Below, piece by piece: positions 9,850 to 20,555 of a DNA stretch of 44,225 bases; positions within the stretch are counted from its first letter, which is position 1; every line of letters starts with the position of its first letter. Source of the stretch: Rhizoclosmatium globosum (taxonomy: Eukaryota; Chytridiomycota; Chytridiomycetes; Chytridiales; Chytriomycetaceae); assembly GCA_002104985.1 (NCBI GenBank), contig MCGO01000270.1, positions 1 through 44,225 on the forward strand, given 5' to 3'. The position numbers and the translations under genes are program-made. The notes under the pieces are model-generated. The model worked only from the letters and a program-made list of their open reading frames with translations. It was not told the DNA's origin and made no database searches.

Positions 9850-10012
9850 ACATAGCAGTAAGGAGGGCAATCTCTTCCGGCACCGAGTAGTATGAGGGAT
9901 GCCTATTGCCAGAGCCCTCGCGGTCTATACTGGTCCCGATGTGTCGAAGCAGCAACCGAAGTTGCCCCCGTGTAAATGGACGTAGAGGAAGTCTCAGGGT
10001 CTACCAGACCAT
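9850..10012. other. GC-rich block with hairpins, copy A
   Basis: This is a compositional island in AT-richer surroundings. It contains GCAACCGAAGTTGC (9952-9965), which on the - strand is a stem closed by a cUUCGg tetraloop. GGTCTACCAGACC (9998-10010) is a 5-bp stem with a 3-base loop. GGCAAT at 9866-9871 can pair with ATTGCC at 9905-9910, enclosing a smaller GGCA/TGCC pair. The minus strand also carries an open frame of about 53 codons (ending in EEIALLTAMFC) after a TAG. It could be a structured RNA or a remnant exon. The duplicate is at 28860-29022. Confidence 0.35.
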
Positions 10013-10357
10013 CGCCAACCACTCCTTACTGGATATAAGAAGACAAGTAGTATATATAATAGCAGACTAATGGTTTTCTTGTAGACTGATGACTGTTTGA
10101 AGCTGACGTCCAAGTGAATGTTCAGGTTGATGTCCCAAGTTGTTGACGCGTGAAGCTGTTGTCCACTGAGCCACTTTTCCTATGATAGACGTCGAACCTG
10201 GCTATATACAGTATGTAAAGTTAGTCAGGAATCTTTGGTAGCAGAGGGAGGGTGGTACTTCCTTCGTCTGTTTCTCTGACAGTTTTGTTTCGAACTTTCA
10301 TAATTGTCAATTGCTCATCCACACAAGTCTGTCAAACTCGTCCACAACAACTAGCAA

Positions 10358-11467
10358 ATGGCACCGCGAGCGAAGAGTACCATTAACAAATTCAAAAGCG
10401 TTAAAGATTGGAGGAAAACGCATGTCAAACACAGGTATTTATGTCTCAACTTCATCATGTTCTTCTCACCATCGTTCTCTATTGAACAGGGCAACCATCC
10501 TTCCAAAAACCATCATAAACATTTCTGAGCTTACTCGACGCTCTACTGAAGCAGCTCCTGTTTCTTTGTCTGCTGTACTACCTATTTTAACAATGTTGGA
10601 AGTCATTGAAGTCGAGGAGCCCATGATTACAGACAAACAGCAGGTGTGGCTGACTAAAACAGCAAACAGTGTCGCAAAGGAACACGAATTACTAAATTCC
10701 CGTGGAGAAAAGGTTAAAAACGCGTCGTTTCAATCTTACGCAACGACTGACATTGCCGATAGAAATACTCCAGTACTGAGTGTACATCTGGCCTCTTTTT
10801 ACTCAGCGCTCTCGCAAGCAATGAAATTTATCTTGAACCAAAGCTGCGTCAGAATGATTGTTCTTCGAGTAAACCATTGGAGTCAGAACATGAACATGGG
10901 GACAATGAATGGGATGTCTCCTCAGAAGCATCTGAGTATTTGCAGTCGCAAGAAGGACTTGAATTCGAGCTAGGAAGAGGAATTGATGTACTTAGTGTCG
11001 TGAAAGCCCAGAGCCATCGTTATACATACCATGATATTTTTGGAAGTGATGAAGAGGATGAAAATGATGGGGAAGAAACCTCACAAACTTTGGATGGAAT
11101 GAGCAACGCAGTGGACGCGGTGGCTTCGGAGAGTTCCATGGTTGCTGAAGATGTACCGTCTGAAGCGACAGGATCTAATATTGACGACGACTGCGTATCT
11201 GTCATCGAATCAGACTTTTCGGACGTGTTTGACGAATTTGGAGAAATGGTTGACGTTTGTTGGAGGGATAATTCCCCTGAAACTCTTTGTGAAAACAATA
11301 CGGGAGAGGAAGACGACGAAGTATGTGAAGTAGGGGATACAGCAATCTCATATCAAACTCGAGTACTTTACGACTCCTTGATGGCTAGCCAGAACCTTCC
11401 ATCCAGCAAACTTCACGATGTTCAGCTAACTGAGTTTCGACGCCATATTCTTTTGTTTGTTGCTTGA
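10358..11467 (+). CDS. Acidic serine-rich protein of unknown function, copy A (3 exons)
   Basis: The function is unknown. Exon 1 is 10358-10434 (MAPRAKSTINKFKSVKDW, basic), exon 2 is 10490-10712 and exon 3 is 10763-11467. The introns of 55 and 50 bases are GT-AG, and the second has CTGAC 15 bases before its AG. Exon lengths total 1005 nt, giving 334 aa ending in TGA. The two introns are what connect the three frames. The N terminus is basic. The middle is neutral, with KQQVWLTKTANSVAKE. The second half is strongly acidic (DIFGSDEEDENDGEE, then D/E-rich to about residue 285), suggesting a nuclear or chromatin-type scaffold, though that is inference. It converges on the coiled-coil gene. The B copy carries a premature TAG. 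Confidence 0.7.
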
Positions 11468-11486
11468 TTGATTTCTTTATAAGTGG

Positions 11487-11492
11487 AATAAA
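11487..11492 (+). terminator. Poly(A) signal of acidic-protein gene, copy A
   Basis: AATAAA lies 20 bases after the TGA. The same signal is present at 30495-30500 in copy B. The gap to the convergent coiled-coil gene (stop at 11919) is about 430 bases and shows no gene. Confidence 0.55.
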
Positions 11493-11918
11493 TCTGATAT
11501 CCTTTTCGCCCCTGACAAAGTCTGAATGACAACCACTGAGCCAAACACTACTGCTACCAGTATCAACGCAACGTGCCTATACGTCTACAAAAGCACATCA
11601 AAAAAGTAAGGTGCATATTGAAGTTGCGTTTTGCGCCCGATCTGACACATTACAGAGCTTGTAATAAGGCAAACAACAACCAAATACGTTGCAACTGAGG
11701 CTTGAAGATTGCAACAGCAGTACCTCCACTTTTAGTGTCTGCCAGTATTCTATATCATGAATGTGTTGCATGTAATTATTTGGCTACAATATCAAGAGAA
11801 TCGCTGAACTGGACCATGGTTCTGATTTTGCACACAGCAGATAGATTTATTTCATGAAGGAGGTTTAAAGAAATAAGAAAAAATGAATTAACTCCAATGC
11901 TCGCATCTGGCTCCGCGA

Positions 11919-12935
11919 TTACCAACTGGCCTTTCGCCACGATCTCAAAATTTCCTCCGCTGCAGCCACCATCGCATGGTTCTGCTCAATTTCAACCAGT
12001 CGGCGTTCACCTTGAATCTTCCAACCCTGCAACACCACAGTTTCCTCTGTCAGTTCAGCGACTCTCGCACCAAGGACTTGTACTTGTAATTCTTGGGTTT
12101 CCAAACGCAAATTGAAGTCAAATTGGGCATTAATTGCCTGGGCTCGGAGGTCTGCATTCTCGGCTCGCATCTCACTATTTTCAGCGCGAATCTCTACATT
12201 TTCGGCTCTTAATTCTGAGATCTGGTAGTCTTGAGTGGACATCATTCTCTTGAGATCTGCAATATCCTGCTCAACTGGGCTAAGGATTCTATACCGAGAA
12301 GTTAGAAATTGTTCCGTAGTTATAATCACTGGCTTACCTTCTCGGTTTCATTTTTTTACTAAGGTGGGTGGAGTAGGGCAAACTAGTAATGGATTGAGAT
12401 GTTAGTTATAATCACTGGCTTACCTTTTCGGTTCCATGTTACTAGCAGTGGATTGAGATGTAACAATGGCTTCAACAGAGCTCGAAGAAATTTTTTCTGG
12501 CGTAAATCCCGTTGGTTTTGCGAATGGTGGGATAGTAACAGATTCTTGGACTCTTGGGACATCACACTCAACAGATCTATTCAAACGTATGAGTCAACTT
12601 GATAACGTAACAACGTAATAAAGAGAGAACTTTACCCTGTAGATAAAGTAGTATGGTCTGACTCTGACGAACTTGCACAAACGGAATATCTCACTGGCTT
12701 CATTTGCGGCTCAACAATTAACAGTTCTGGAATATTTGGAGTTTCACAAGCAACCGACCTATTTATTATAATATGTGTAAGTTCAACGTGACAGCAGGAT
12801 GTAAAAAACGTACAGCGATGCAAAAATATGGTCTTTGATCAACGAACTTTGTTCTACTGTATGCTCATTTGGCGCAAATTTGGGAGTGTCTTCATGTGGG
12901 TTGATGTTGATGGAGCTTAAAGGTTGGAACAACAT
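11919..12935 (-). CDS. Coiled-coil protein, short form, copy A (4 exons)
   Basis: The function is unknown; it is likely a self-associating coiled-coil protein. The minus-strand model has exons 12935-12814, 12758-12636, 12576-12424 and 12288-11919, with introns of 55, 59 and 135 bases, all GT-AG. The sum is 768 nt, a clean 255-aa frame from ATG (MLFQPLSSININPHEDTPKF) to TAA. Residues 1-130 are low-complexity. From about 135 the protein is a heptad coiled coil (RAENVEIRAENSEMRAENA) and then ARVAELTEETVVLQGW, ending EEILRSWRKASW. The third intron is unusually long because it contains a second copy of the exon 3 end and the 5' splice site. Copy B has a much longer coiled coil. Confidence 0.72.
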
Positions 12936-13219
12936 GAGACTTCGATTATGCAGATAAATAATGGAAGCAATCACCTCATAGAAATAGCTTGTTGGTCGTT
13001 GCACCTGTTGGATAATAGGGAAGGGGTTGTAGTTGGGCGTTCAGCAGATGCTGTGTTTGGCATTTTTGGTGGAAGATTAATGAGGGAAAGATTGATGGGG
13101 GAAACACGAATCCTTTGTCCAACTTTCACGTGATATAGCTTTGTTTAATTCTGGGGAAAAATAAGTACGTCCAGCTAGCATACTGTCAGCAAATGGAGGA
13201 GCGTTACGGCAAGAGTGCA
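12936..13219. other. Upstream of coiled-coil gene, copy A
   Basis: This is the presumed 5' region of the minus-strand coiled-coil gene. It is conserved with 32622-32910 and has no supported coding frame. No clear TATA element was recognised. Confidence 0.4.
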
Positions 13220-13352
13220 CTATGGAAGCAAAAGATTGAGCAGACTCAATGCGAACGGTCAAGGTGAATCATTACCTATGCATTATTGATTTGTGAGGAC
13301 AGAGTTGATACGAAGTGAGTTGCGTGCAAAAGCGTGAATTTGAGTAGGACCG
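13220..13352. repeat. Segment inverted relative to copy B
   Basis: The reverse complement of this stretch matches 32921-33048, for example GACCGTTCGCATTGAGTCTG in copy B against its complement here. Both flanks match copy B in direct orientation. Confidence 0.85.
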
Positions 13353-14270
13353 GTGGAGTGAGAACAATCGAAACGACACAGTCCTCCACCCCGGCCCTAT
13401 TCCCAATTGACGTTCTCTCCTTCCTTCCACCAACCATTGAATTGATTCCGGGCTGAAGTCGGTCGATTTGGAATACATTTCAGGTTGTTATGACCAAGAT
13501 GGGTGTCATAACAAACTGGAATATGGACTGAATCGACTGAAGTCAGGTATCATTCAAATCGGTAGGTGTCGGAGGGAAAGGGGATGGAAACGAGAAGTTG
13601 ATTGGAGGTCCGGGTCGTGTTATACGATGATCTGGTGAGTTGGGAAGAAGTGGTCATATAAAAATGAGGAGAAAAAATTTTCAAATTACCAACGAGATGA
13701 GACACAACCCAGACACACTTCAATCGATGATCGGATTTGTAATTGACTCTTCTGACAGAACATGATGGATTCCAACCTGCCGGCACTATCACCGGCACTA
13801 TCACGACTGGCGCAACTAATGGCATTTGAAGAAGCATCGTACGTAAGAAGCGTCTTGATACAATATGGCATATGCCGGAATTCAGGCTGTACGTTGGACT
13901 ATTACTCATGAATTTCAAATAATAGCACGAATCAATCTTTGGACGTCATCAGCACGTCGCTAAAGAAGCAGAATACAATCCAGATGATAATCTGATATAA
14001 TTGATGCAAGGTATGGACTAATATCAAGTGCATCCGACTTTCTATCGACTAAAATACATTGATCCAGTGCTATTGAAGCGTTTGGGGTTGAAGAAAGGGA
14101 TGGACGCGAGGGAATCTGAAGCACCAATCAACATTACTGAATCAAAAGCTTCGTTTGGTAGTATCATTTAAACCAACGTCGATTGAAGTTTGTTTATATA
14201 GTTTGAATTGATGGGTAGCAGTCCTAATCAACAATAATCAGTATCACAGTGTCATCAATATACCTGAATT
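13353..14270. repeat. Right end of copy A, no supported gene
   Basis: This matches 33049-33950 in direct orientation with scattered substitutions and indels. The minus strand has a frame with CASRDSAGDSAG in both copies (near 13690-13870 and 33365-33560), but its ends differ and no family is recognised. The duplication ends near 14264, at a CATCAATATACCTG sequence shared by both copies. Confidence 0.5.
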
Positions 14271-15277
14271 CACCTCGACTTTTTGTTTGAATTTTCTTCA
14301 GGAGTTAATGCAGCCTGAACTTGTTTTCTGTTTTGTATGTTCTTTGAATCGCCTCCAATTTCCAATTTTGATTGAGTCCACACCACCGCGGCATCCCACC
14401 ACTCCATTCATGTGCATTCTGCAAGGTCCAACGAGATTGATTGGGGTTTTTGAAGCAGGCACAACTCGTTTCTTTTGACGGGGGTGTGGCTATCTCCAAA
14501 CTTGTAGCGACTGGTGATTCGCGACGACGTAGCTCCAAAGGCAAAGGTGGCAGTTTCCTTCCAGATACGATTCGATTCAACTGGATTCTTGACTGACTGT
14601 GGTCCGGAGTTTCGGGCGACAGCTTCGAATGCGACTCGAACTTTGACATTGCTTTGGAAGTCCCTGCAGCCACACCTCAACTGTGTCCAGTGGCCAACAC
14701 TAATGCGTCCATTGCAATTGGAGATGAATTGCTTACTGAGAGCTTATGCCTTCAGCGACGAAACGGTACCATTTTCCTCCCATCCAACTGACCCAACCGT
14801 CAACACATCGCCACTGCAAGAAAGGTGTTACTAGTACTTGGCTCGAATTGAACTTACCTTACAACAAATACGACAAAGGAAGAACAGTCAACGGTACCAT
14901 GTTCCTCTTCCAAAACGAAGACATTCGTGCTAGTCCTTGAATCCAAACGTGCTCCGATGCTATCAATTTCATAGCAGTACCTACAATACTAGAACGCTCA
15001 GCAATCAACTCTACAAAATGCGATTTGGATCGAATTTGACATTTCTGATGGTTTTAGTTGCTGTTGCAGTGCTACGAGATTTTTGGTTGCAGATTACCGC
15101 GATTCGTGGACCGTTGGCCGGTGAGGTTATTTGTGAACGTTGCTCAAGATTTAGACGTTGATGAGACTTAAAGAGACTGAGGTATTGAGTGGCCGAGCCG
15201 AGGCAATTTTGGTGATGGAAAGATGGCGGTCGCGCTATTATTCCTTGAAACTACTCAGTATGCACGGGGAACTTTCT
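14271..15277. other. Unduplicated spacer between copies A and B
   Basis: This stretch has no counterpart elsewhere in the window. Open frames at 14514-14834 (+) and 14305-14680 (-) overlap each other and lack a conserved partner or a recognised domain. One + frame resembles a decayed coding segment interrupted by stops near 14600, 14790 and 14850. A small candidate gene lies at its 3' end (15018). Confidence 0.35.
15018..15161 (+). CDS. Small hydrophobic ORF, unknown
   Basis: An ATG frame of 47 aa starts MRFGSNLTFLMVLVAVAVLR. It has a short basic N terminus followed by a hydrophobic run, as in a signal anchor or signal peptide. A Cys-x-x-Cys (ICERC) and a basic end follow. A GTGAGG at 15121 could be a 5' splice site, so the frame may continue elsewhere. 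There is no duplicate in the window for comparison. Confidence 0.25.
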   Translation: MRFGSNLTFLMVLVAVAVLRDFWLQITAIRGPLAGEVICERCSRFRR

Positions 15278-16580
15278 GGATGTAATTGATGAGTGTGGCG
15301 CGTTTTGAATCTGTGGAATGCGGCTGGATGAGAGTTGGGTTGATCGAGTGGCTGAGCGAATGTCGTTGGAACTTCAGTTCAAGGAGATGGTGTGGTTGGC
15401 TGTAGCATATGTATGCATATGCGTTGATATAAGTGAGTAGAATGCAGTGAAAGGAGGACGATGAATCGCGGAATGAGATAGTTGTAGGTGGGTGACTGGA
15501 TGCGAATGACAGAGGATTCACGTGTCCGTGTCCCCCAACTGGCTGAATACACTCTAGTATAGTAATTGGTGCTGTATCTCTGGTGGGTGTAGTTTGGCTG
15601 GTGGTTTCGCAAGCGTGACTGGTGTCGTGTCCGAGCTTTCTTTCTTGCCTTTCATTCGATTGATTCGCGAATATTCCCTTCAAAATAAATAAAACGTATG
15701 CAACGTGTTTCAATGAAATTAAACGAATGAGTAATGTGTATTCGATAAATTGTGGCTGCACGTAGAGAAGTATAACAGATTAAATTAAACGTCAGAGATA
15801 ATTGAAGGATGAAAGAAGGGGACAGCACATCATTTCCATTACATCCTTTCGTGCGCGTGCTACTTCTCACGTTGAGACTTCTTTGAACAGTTGATGGAAA
15901 TAATAGCAAAGTACTCCATCCACCTTGTCCCAACTGCCACCACCTTCACAACCCACCACGGACATACGTTCTTACCGCCGATGTGAATTCAGCAAGTTCC
16001 TTCGACCCAATGCCCTCCTTGGTTATGTGCAATCTGGCTGTCAAACACAATTCGAGACACTGTAGAGGTAACCATATTCCGTTCGTCCGTGCTTCTTAGA
16101 AAAGATCTCTTGACTGGAGAACTCGTCTCGCGTGTTTGGCTCTCTGGAAGGGTACTGATGCAAAGCACTCTGAGCTTTCCCCGCCTCTCTCGGAGTATCT
16201 CCTCACACACCTGTCTAACCAATACTTCCACTCCTTAGAAGAATCCCGAGTCGCCGTATTATCGAATCAAAGACTACGTGACAACCATAACACAATCACC
16301 CCACGGATTGTACGAATTCGACGCAGTGGTGAGTGAGACACGCTGGGAAAGACAAGATTACTGAGCCTTCGTTCCAACAGTGAGAGAAGAAAGCCTTTTG
16401 AATCTACCCCGAACAAATCCGCCGTTTATTCCTCGTGACGCATTCGTTGAGCTTTCGTTCCAACAGCAAGAGAATGAAGAGGTTATGTGGACATTGAATC
16501 CACCCTCAACAATCCACCATGGTCTATTCCCTGTGACTCAAATCCGATATCGATTGTGTTCTACATTTCGAAACTGGCCA

Positions 16581-16588
16581 TATATAAG
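16581..16588 (+). promoter_or_regulatory. TATA-like element, copy B
   Basis: TATATAAG is followed by the same pyrimidine-rich tract as at 1848. It is conserved between copies, and no downstream transcript can be proven. Confidence 0.4.
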
Positions 16589-16847
16589 ATACCCCTCTCC
16601 AGCATGCCAATTGCCCCTCTTTAGTGCTTCTCTCTAGTACTCTACAATTCTTCTTCCTCCTTTCTTCTATCGTTACGCGAAGCTCCAATGTACCAATATC
16701 ATAAGCTTTTAAGTTGCGCAAAAGTCGTCTTGTTCCAGGATTAAATACTTGAAAGCTCTCTCTGTTGGCGTCGCACAACTCGAAATCGTGAAATCGTGAT
16801 AGAAAGTGAGTATTCCGCAATTCATATTTCCCTTAAATGCAACGAAT

Positions 16848-16970
16848 ATGGAGGATGGACTGAATCGGTTGATTGATGGCTTTGTGGGCAACTCTCCTTG
16901 TCAACAAAACAAAGCTGGTGCATTCAACCCTTCAGTTTTGCTTTCATTTCAACACTTTCGCTTTCTGTGA
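16848..16970 (+). CDS. Small conserved ORF, unknown, copy B
   Basis: An ATG frame of 40 aa (MEDGLNRLIDGFVGNSP) is collinear with the frame at 2114 for about 36 codons and then ends earlier at TGA. No recognised family. It is kept at low confidence because the copies are too similar to show selection. Confidence 0.25.
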   Translation: MEDGLNRLIDGFVGNSPCQQNKAGAFNPSVLLSFQHFRFL

Positions 16971-17089
16971 CATTCTTCATATCTAATCGATTTTTTGATA
17001 GGCGACGATTTCTTTGTATTTTAAATGACCATATAATTTACCGAATATGAGCCGGCCAGCCACACGTCTCCCGCCCATTTCATCCCTGT

Positions 17090-18325
17090 CATCAATATGG
17101 TCCCTCTCGTCCCTGTCCCTTCCCCTTCCCTCAATCCCTCAACAACACCCTCTTCCTCGCGGCCCTCAACCAAATCTCTGAGCAACTCGACCCAGTCCAC
17201 GAACCTGACGAACCAGACGACTTTGACGCAGTGACACCACAGTGTGCAAACACCTGCTGTTAAACCGTGGACGATGATCCAGGGTACTCGTCGTCAGCGC
17301 TACCTCCAAAGTTTCCATGGTGCCCTTCGTTCGCTACTTCGTTATTCCCAACAAATCCACCTCAAACCACATCCGCCTGTCCTGGTGCTGCAATATCCGA
17401 CCCTCGACCATCTACTATTCCACGCAACGAAGCCGACGTATTTGTGCGCTCGGAACTCTGCCCTCTTCGGTATGAGGCTGTTTCGCATACTACTTCAACT
17501 TCAACAGTCGCGCAAAGTCAAGCAGGTCAATCAAATCAACAGCGTCACCTTGAACTTGTATTTTGATGTTTACCTCAACCTCCACATCTACAGCTACAAC
17601 TTCTTCTTACTTCCACAAACAATCATTCTTTCTAGACATCAAACCCTTTCATCTATCGCATATTCCGTTGGCTGACTCTGGTGCAAATATTCGACGCGTT
17701 CTTGCTGAACAGCTAACTCAGTTTTATCCCTGTCAGTCGTTAACAAAACTCGATGCGTTCTTACGGAACAGCAAATTCAGCTTCATTCCTATCAGTCGTT
17801 CATAAATGCTGAAAAAGATGCTCCAATCTACTGTAACAAACACTGGAAGTTCTACGACATTGGTTCAAAGTGACGGAGAGGAGGGAAGTCATGATGACGG
17901 ATCATGGAATGGAGGTTGATGATGGAAGTGTTGACGTCGGAGTGGCTGCAGGGGAAAAGAAGACGAAAAACAAGAAGAAGAGGAAAAGGAAAAAGGTTGC
18001 GGTTGCTGGTGTTGAAGACGCAAAGGTAGATGTGGCGCCGGAGAAGGTTGATACGGTGCTTGAGTTGGAGTCCTCATCAGAAACTCAAGCACGCATCTAC
18101 TCTCGACTCCCCCATTTCCCAAACCACAACCATATCCGCACTTGAAACCGAACTCGCGCGTATTCAATCCGAAATTTATACCCCAAAAGCAAATCTGGAA
18201 GAGTTAAAAAAGAAGCTTGAGAACTTCTTGGGGAAGGGGAGGAGTGTTGAGTTGTTACGAGGTATGGCGAATGAGTGTCACAAAGAGCTTCTACAGCCTT
18301 CGAAAGCGTTGTAGCAGGAGTTAAG
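17090..18325 (+). pseudogene. Multicopy family member with the fullest C-terminal part
   Basis: In order, the + strand shows FATSLFPTNPPQTTSACPGA near 17333, the VLAEQLTQFYPCQS stretch near 17700, and an acidic/lysine-rich segment at 17870-18100 (DDGSVDVGVAAGEKKTKNKK, then a K/R run and a V/E/D-rich run). A predicted coiled-coil end at 18120-18314 carries ALETELARIQSEIY and LEELKKKLENFLGKGRSVEL. Frames switch between these parts, so either several introns or decay must be assumed. This ordering defines the family architecture: disordered N terminus, KK-rich acidic middle, coiled-coil C terminus. Its function is unknown. Confidence 0.5.
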
Positions 18326-18358
18326 GAAGACTGGTGATCAGAAGAAGGGTGTTAAGTC

Positions 18359-19300
18359 GTGAATATCCGACACTTTCTCATGGAACAGTTGACTCAGCAC
18401 GTTATCATGAAACAGTTGACTCAGCCTCCTATCAGTGGTTCACAAAACCCAATTGAAATGCTGAAAGAGATTTCCAAGTACTTTACACGCACTGGAAATG
18501 CTACAACGCTGATTCAAAGTGGTGAGGAGGGGAGTGTTGATGGGATGGGATGGAGATTGATGATGTTGATGGAGGACTGGCTGCGGAGAAAGAAGAGGAA
18601 AGGAAGAATGCAAAGGCTACAGTTGCTGCTGTTGAAGAGGCGAGTGTGGAGGCGACGCTGGTGACAGTTGATGCGGTGGTTGAGTCGGAGTCTTCATCAG
18701 AAGCTCCAACAGTCGACGTCCATGCAGTTGAGGACTCGAAGCTTCGAATGTGGATGCACCGTTGGACAAAGCTTCCAATTTGGATCTGTGGTCGGAGTCT
18801 CCTGCAGAAAGTATCAAAGTCGCGGTCGTCTCAGATCAAGAAGGGGAATCCATTCCGGATATCCAACGACTACTGATTTCGTCCTCAGTGCCTGTCTCAG
18901 CATACGCGGACTCCTTGCACGCAGAGATATTGGGAATTCCTCTCCCTCTGCAAAACAATACTCGAAACCCAAATCGTCACGGACGAGACCCTCCTCGCTT
19001 TCGCAACGTATCCACTAAAGAGTCTCTCCTAACCACACTCCTAAAAGACGCATCTACTCTTGACTCCCCCGTTTCCCAAACCACAACCATATCCGCACTT
19101 GAAACCGAACTCGTGCGTATACAATCCGAATTTATACCCCAATAATAAATCTGGAAGAGTTAAAAAAGAAGCTGGAGAACTTGTTGGGGAAGGGAAAGAG
19201 TGTTGAGTTGTTACGAGGTATGGCGAATGAGTGTCACAAAGAGCTTCTACGGTCTTCGAAAGCGTTGTAGCAGGAGTTAAGAAAGACTGGCTGTCAGAAG
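18359..19300 (+). pseudogene. Internal tandem copy of the family C-terminal half
   Basis: Repeats the acidic middle (MEIDDVDGGLAAEKEEERKN at 18550) and the SNLDLWSESPAESIKVAVVS region near 18770. The ISALETELVRIQSEF coiled-coil start is near 19090, and LKKKLENLLGKGKSVEL with small changes is near 19160. The frame breaks by one base between the last two parts, near 19140. It lies immediately after the copy at 17090-18325, so this is a local duplication within the family. Confidence 0.5.
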
Positions 19301-19319
19301 AAGGGTGTTGAGACGAGAG

Positions 19320-19450
19320 TGTTCGTGAGTTGGTTTGCTTTTTTCAGGCGGGTTCACTCAATTTACGATTTACAGCTCTCCCCCTTACGCGTACTCTCAT
19401 TTGAAAACATACTGAACTCATAGCTGAAGTTGGAGCGGGTATTCGGAGAG
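19320..19450 (+). repeat. Intron-exon repeat unit following a family C terminus
   Basis: GTGAGTTGGTTTGC...ATTTACGATTTACAG is followed by an 'exon' ending GTATTCGGAGAGTGA. Here the unit directly follows the coiled-coil end of a family member, which suggests that the repeat arrays belong to the 3' end of that family. Confidence 0.7.
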
Positions 19451-19499
19451 TGATGCCTCAGGAACATGACCCAGAGAGTCGAAAGCAAAATCAACACAG

Positions 19500-20340
19500 A
19501 CGATTCGTCTTCCTCCTTGGACTCCTCGGACTCGGTCTATGAACAAGGATGCTCGTCGGTTCTACCGCCAAAGATTCCATGAAAGGCTTTATTCGCTACT
19601 TCCTTTTTCCCAACAAGCCCACCCAAACTACATCCACTGGTCCTGCTGCAGGAATTCCATCTATTATTCCAGTCAACGAAGCCGGCGTGTTTATGTGTTC
19701 GGAACTCAACCCTCATTGTTCTCGGGCTGTCTCGCTTGCTACTTCAACTTCAACCGTCGCGCAAACTCAAGCAGTTCAACCAATCAAATCAAAAGCATCA
19801 ACTTCTACGATTACCTCAACGTCCACATCTGCATATACAACTTCTTCTTATACACAAACAGTCGTCCATTCCAGACATTAAATTATCTCATCTATCGCAT
19901 ATTCCCTTGACGTCTGTCGCCAACTTTAGCGCAAATATTTGGCGCGTTATCGCGAAACTGTTCCCTCAGTTTCATCCCTGTGCTGAATAGGATGCACAAA
20001 CGTCGTTGCTACATCACCAGTTAAAAAAGATGGGGAGGGGGGAAGTGGTGATGATAGAATGGAGGTTGATGATGTCGGAAGTGTTGACCTAGGTGTGACT
20101 GGAAATAAGAAGAAGAGGGAAAAGAAGAAGGCTGCGTTCCATGGTGTTGATGGGGCGATTATGGAGGCAAAGGTTGACCTGGTGGTTGAGTTAAAGTGCT
20201 GATCAGAAGTTCAAGTAGTGGACGTAGATGCAATTATGATGTGGCATTGGATGAAGTTCTGTATTCGGTTACGTGGTCGGAGCCACCTGCAGAAGTATCA
20301 AAGTCGCGGTTGTCTCTAAATCGGGAACGGGCGGGACGCT
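19500..20340 (+). pseudogene. Further family fragment before RRM copy B
   Basis: Contains the N-terminal P/S/T-rich part (19549-19880, with YFLFPNKPTQTTSTGPAA), the HFHPCAE-like stretch near 19970, and the lysine-rich middle near 20100 (GNKKKREKKKAAFHG). The sequence is heavily interrupted. No domain is recognised. Confidence 0.4.
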
Positions 20341-20354
20341 GGAAAGTGAAGCCG

Positions 20355-20403
20355 GTGAGTGATTTGCTTCGTTGCTCACATTTACTCAATTTACGTCGTA
20401 CAG
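20355..20403 (+). repeat. Single intron-like repeat unit, copy B
   Basis: A 49-base GTGAGT...CGTACAG element, the duplicate of 4009-4057. It lies about 150 bases upstream of the RRM gene start. Confidence 0.7.
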
Positions 20404-20555
20404 GTCTCTCGTTTTGTGCGCGTCATAACCAAAGCAGAAACTCTCAGCTTATAAATAAGATATCTTGATTTAAGCAAATCGATAGTCTCTTGTGGAATTC
20501 TGTGGAATTAAAAGCGAAAAGTGGCGCATATGTTTGGACATAAAATTATCTGGAA

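Larger units (their letters stand above)
15278..16990. repeat. Duplicated block, copy B of 688-2270
   Basis: The block begins with CTGGATGTAATTGATGAGTG, exactly as at 688. It then follows copy A with small indels; an extra segment near 16245-16460 is longer than in A. It has no firm gene apart from the small ORF at 16848. Confidence 0.75.

Noticed and set aside
9940..10015. tRNA-like cloverleaf (TGGTAGA D-loop-like, TTCGA T-loop-like) on the minus strand
   Set aside because: No 7-bp acceptor stem, anticodon arm spacing or correct T arm could be drawn.
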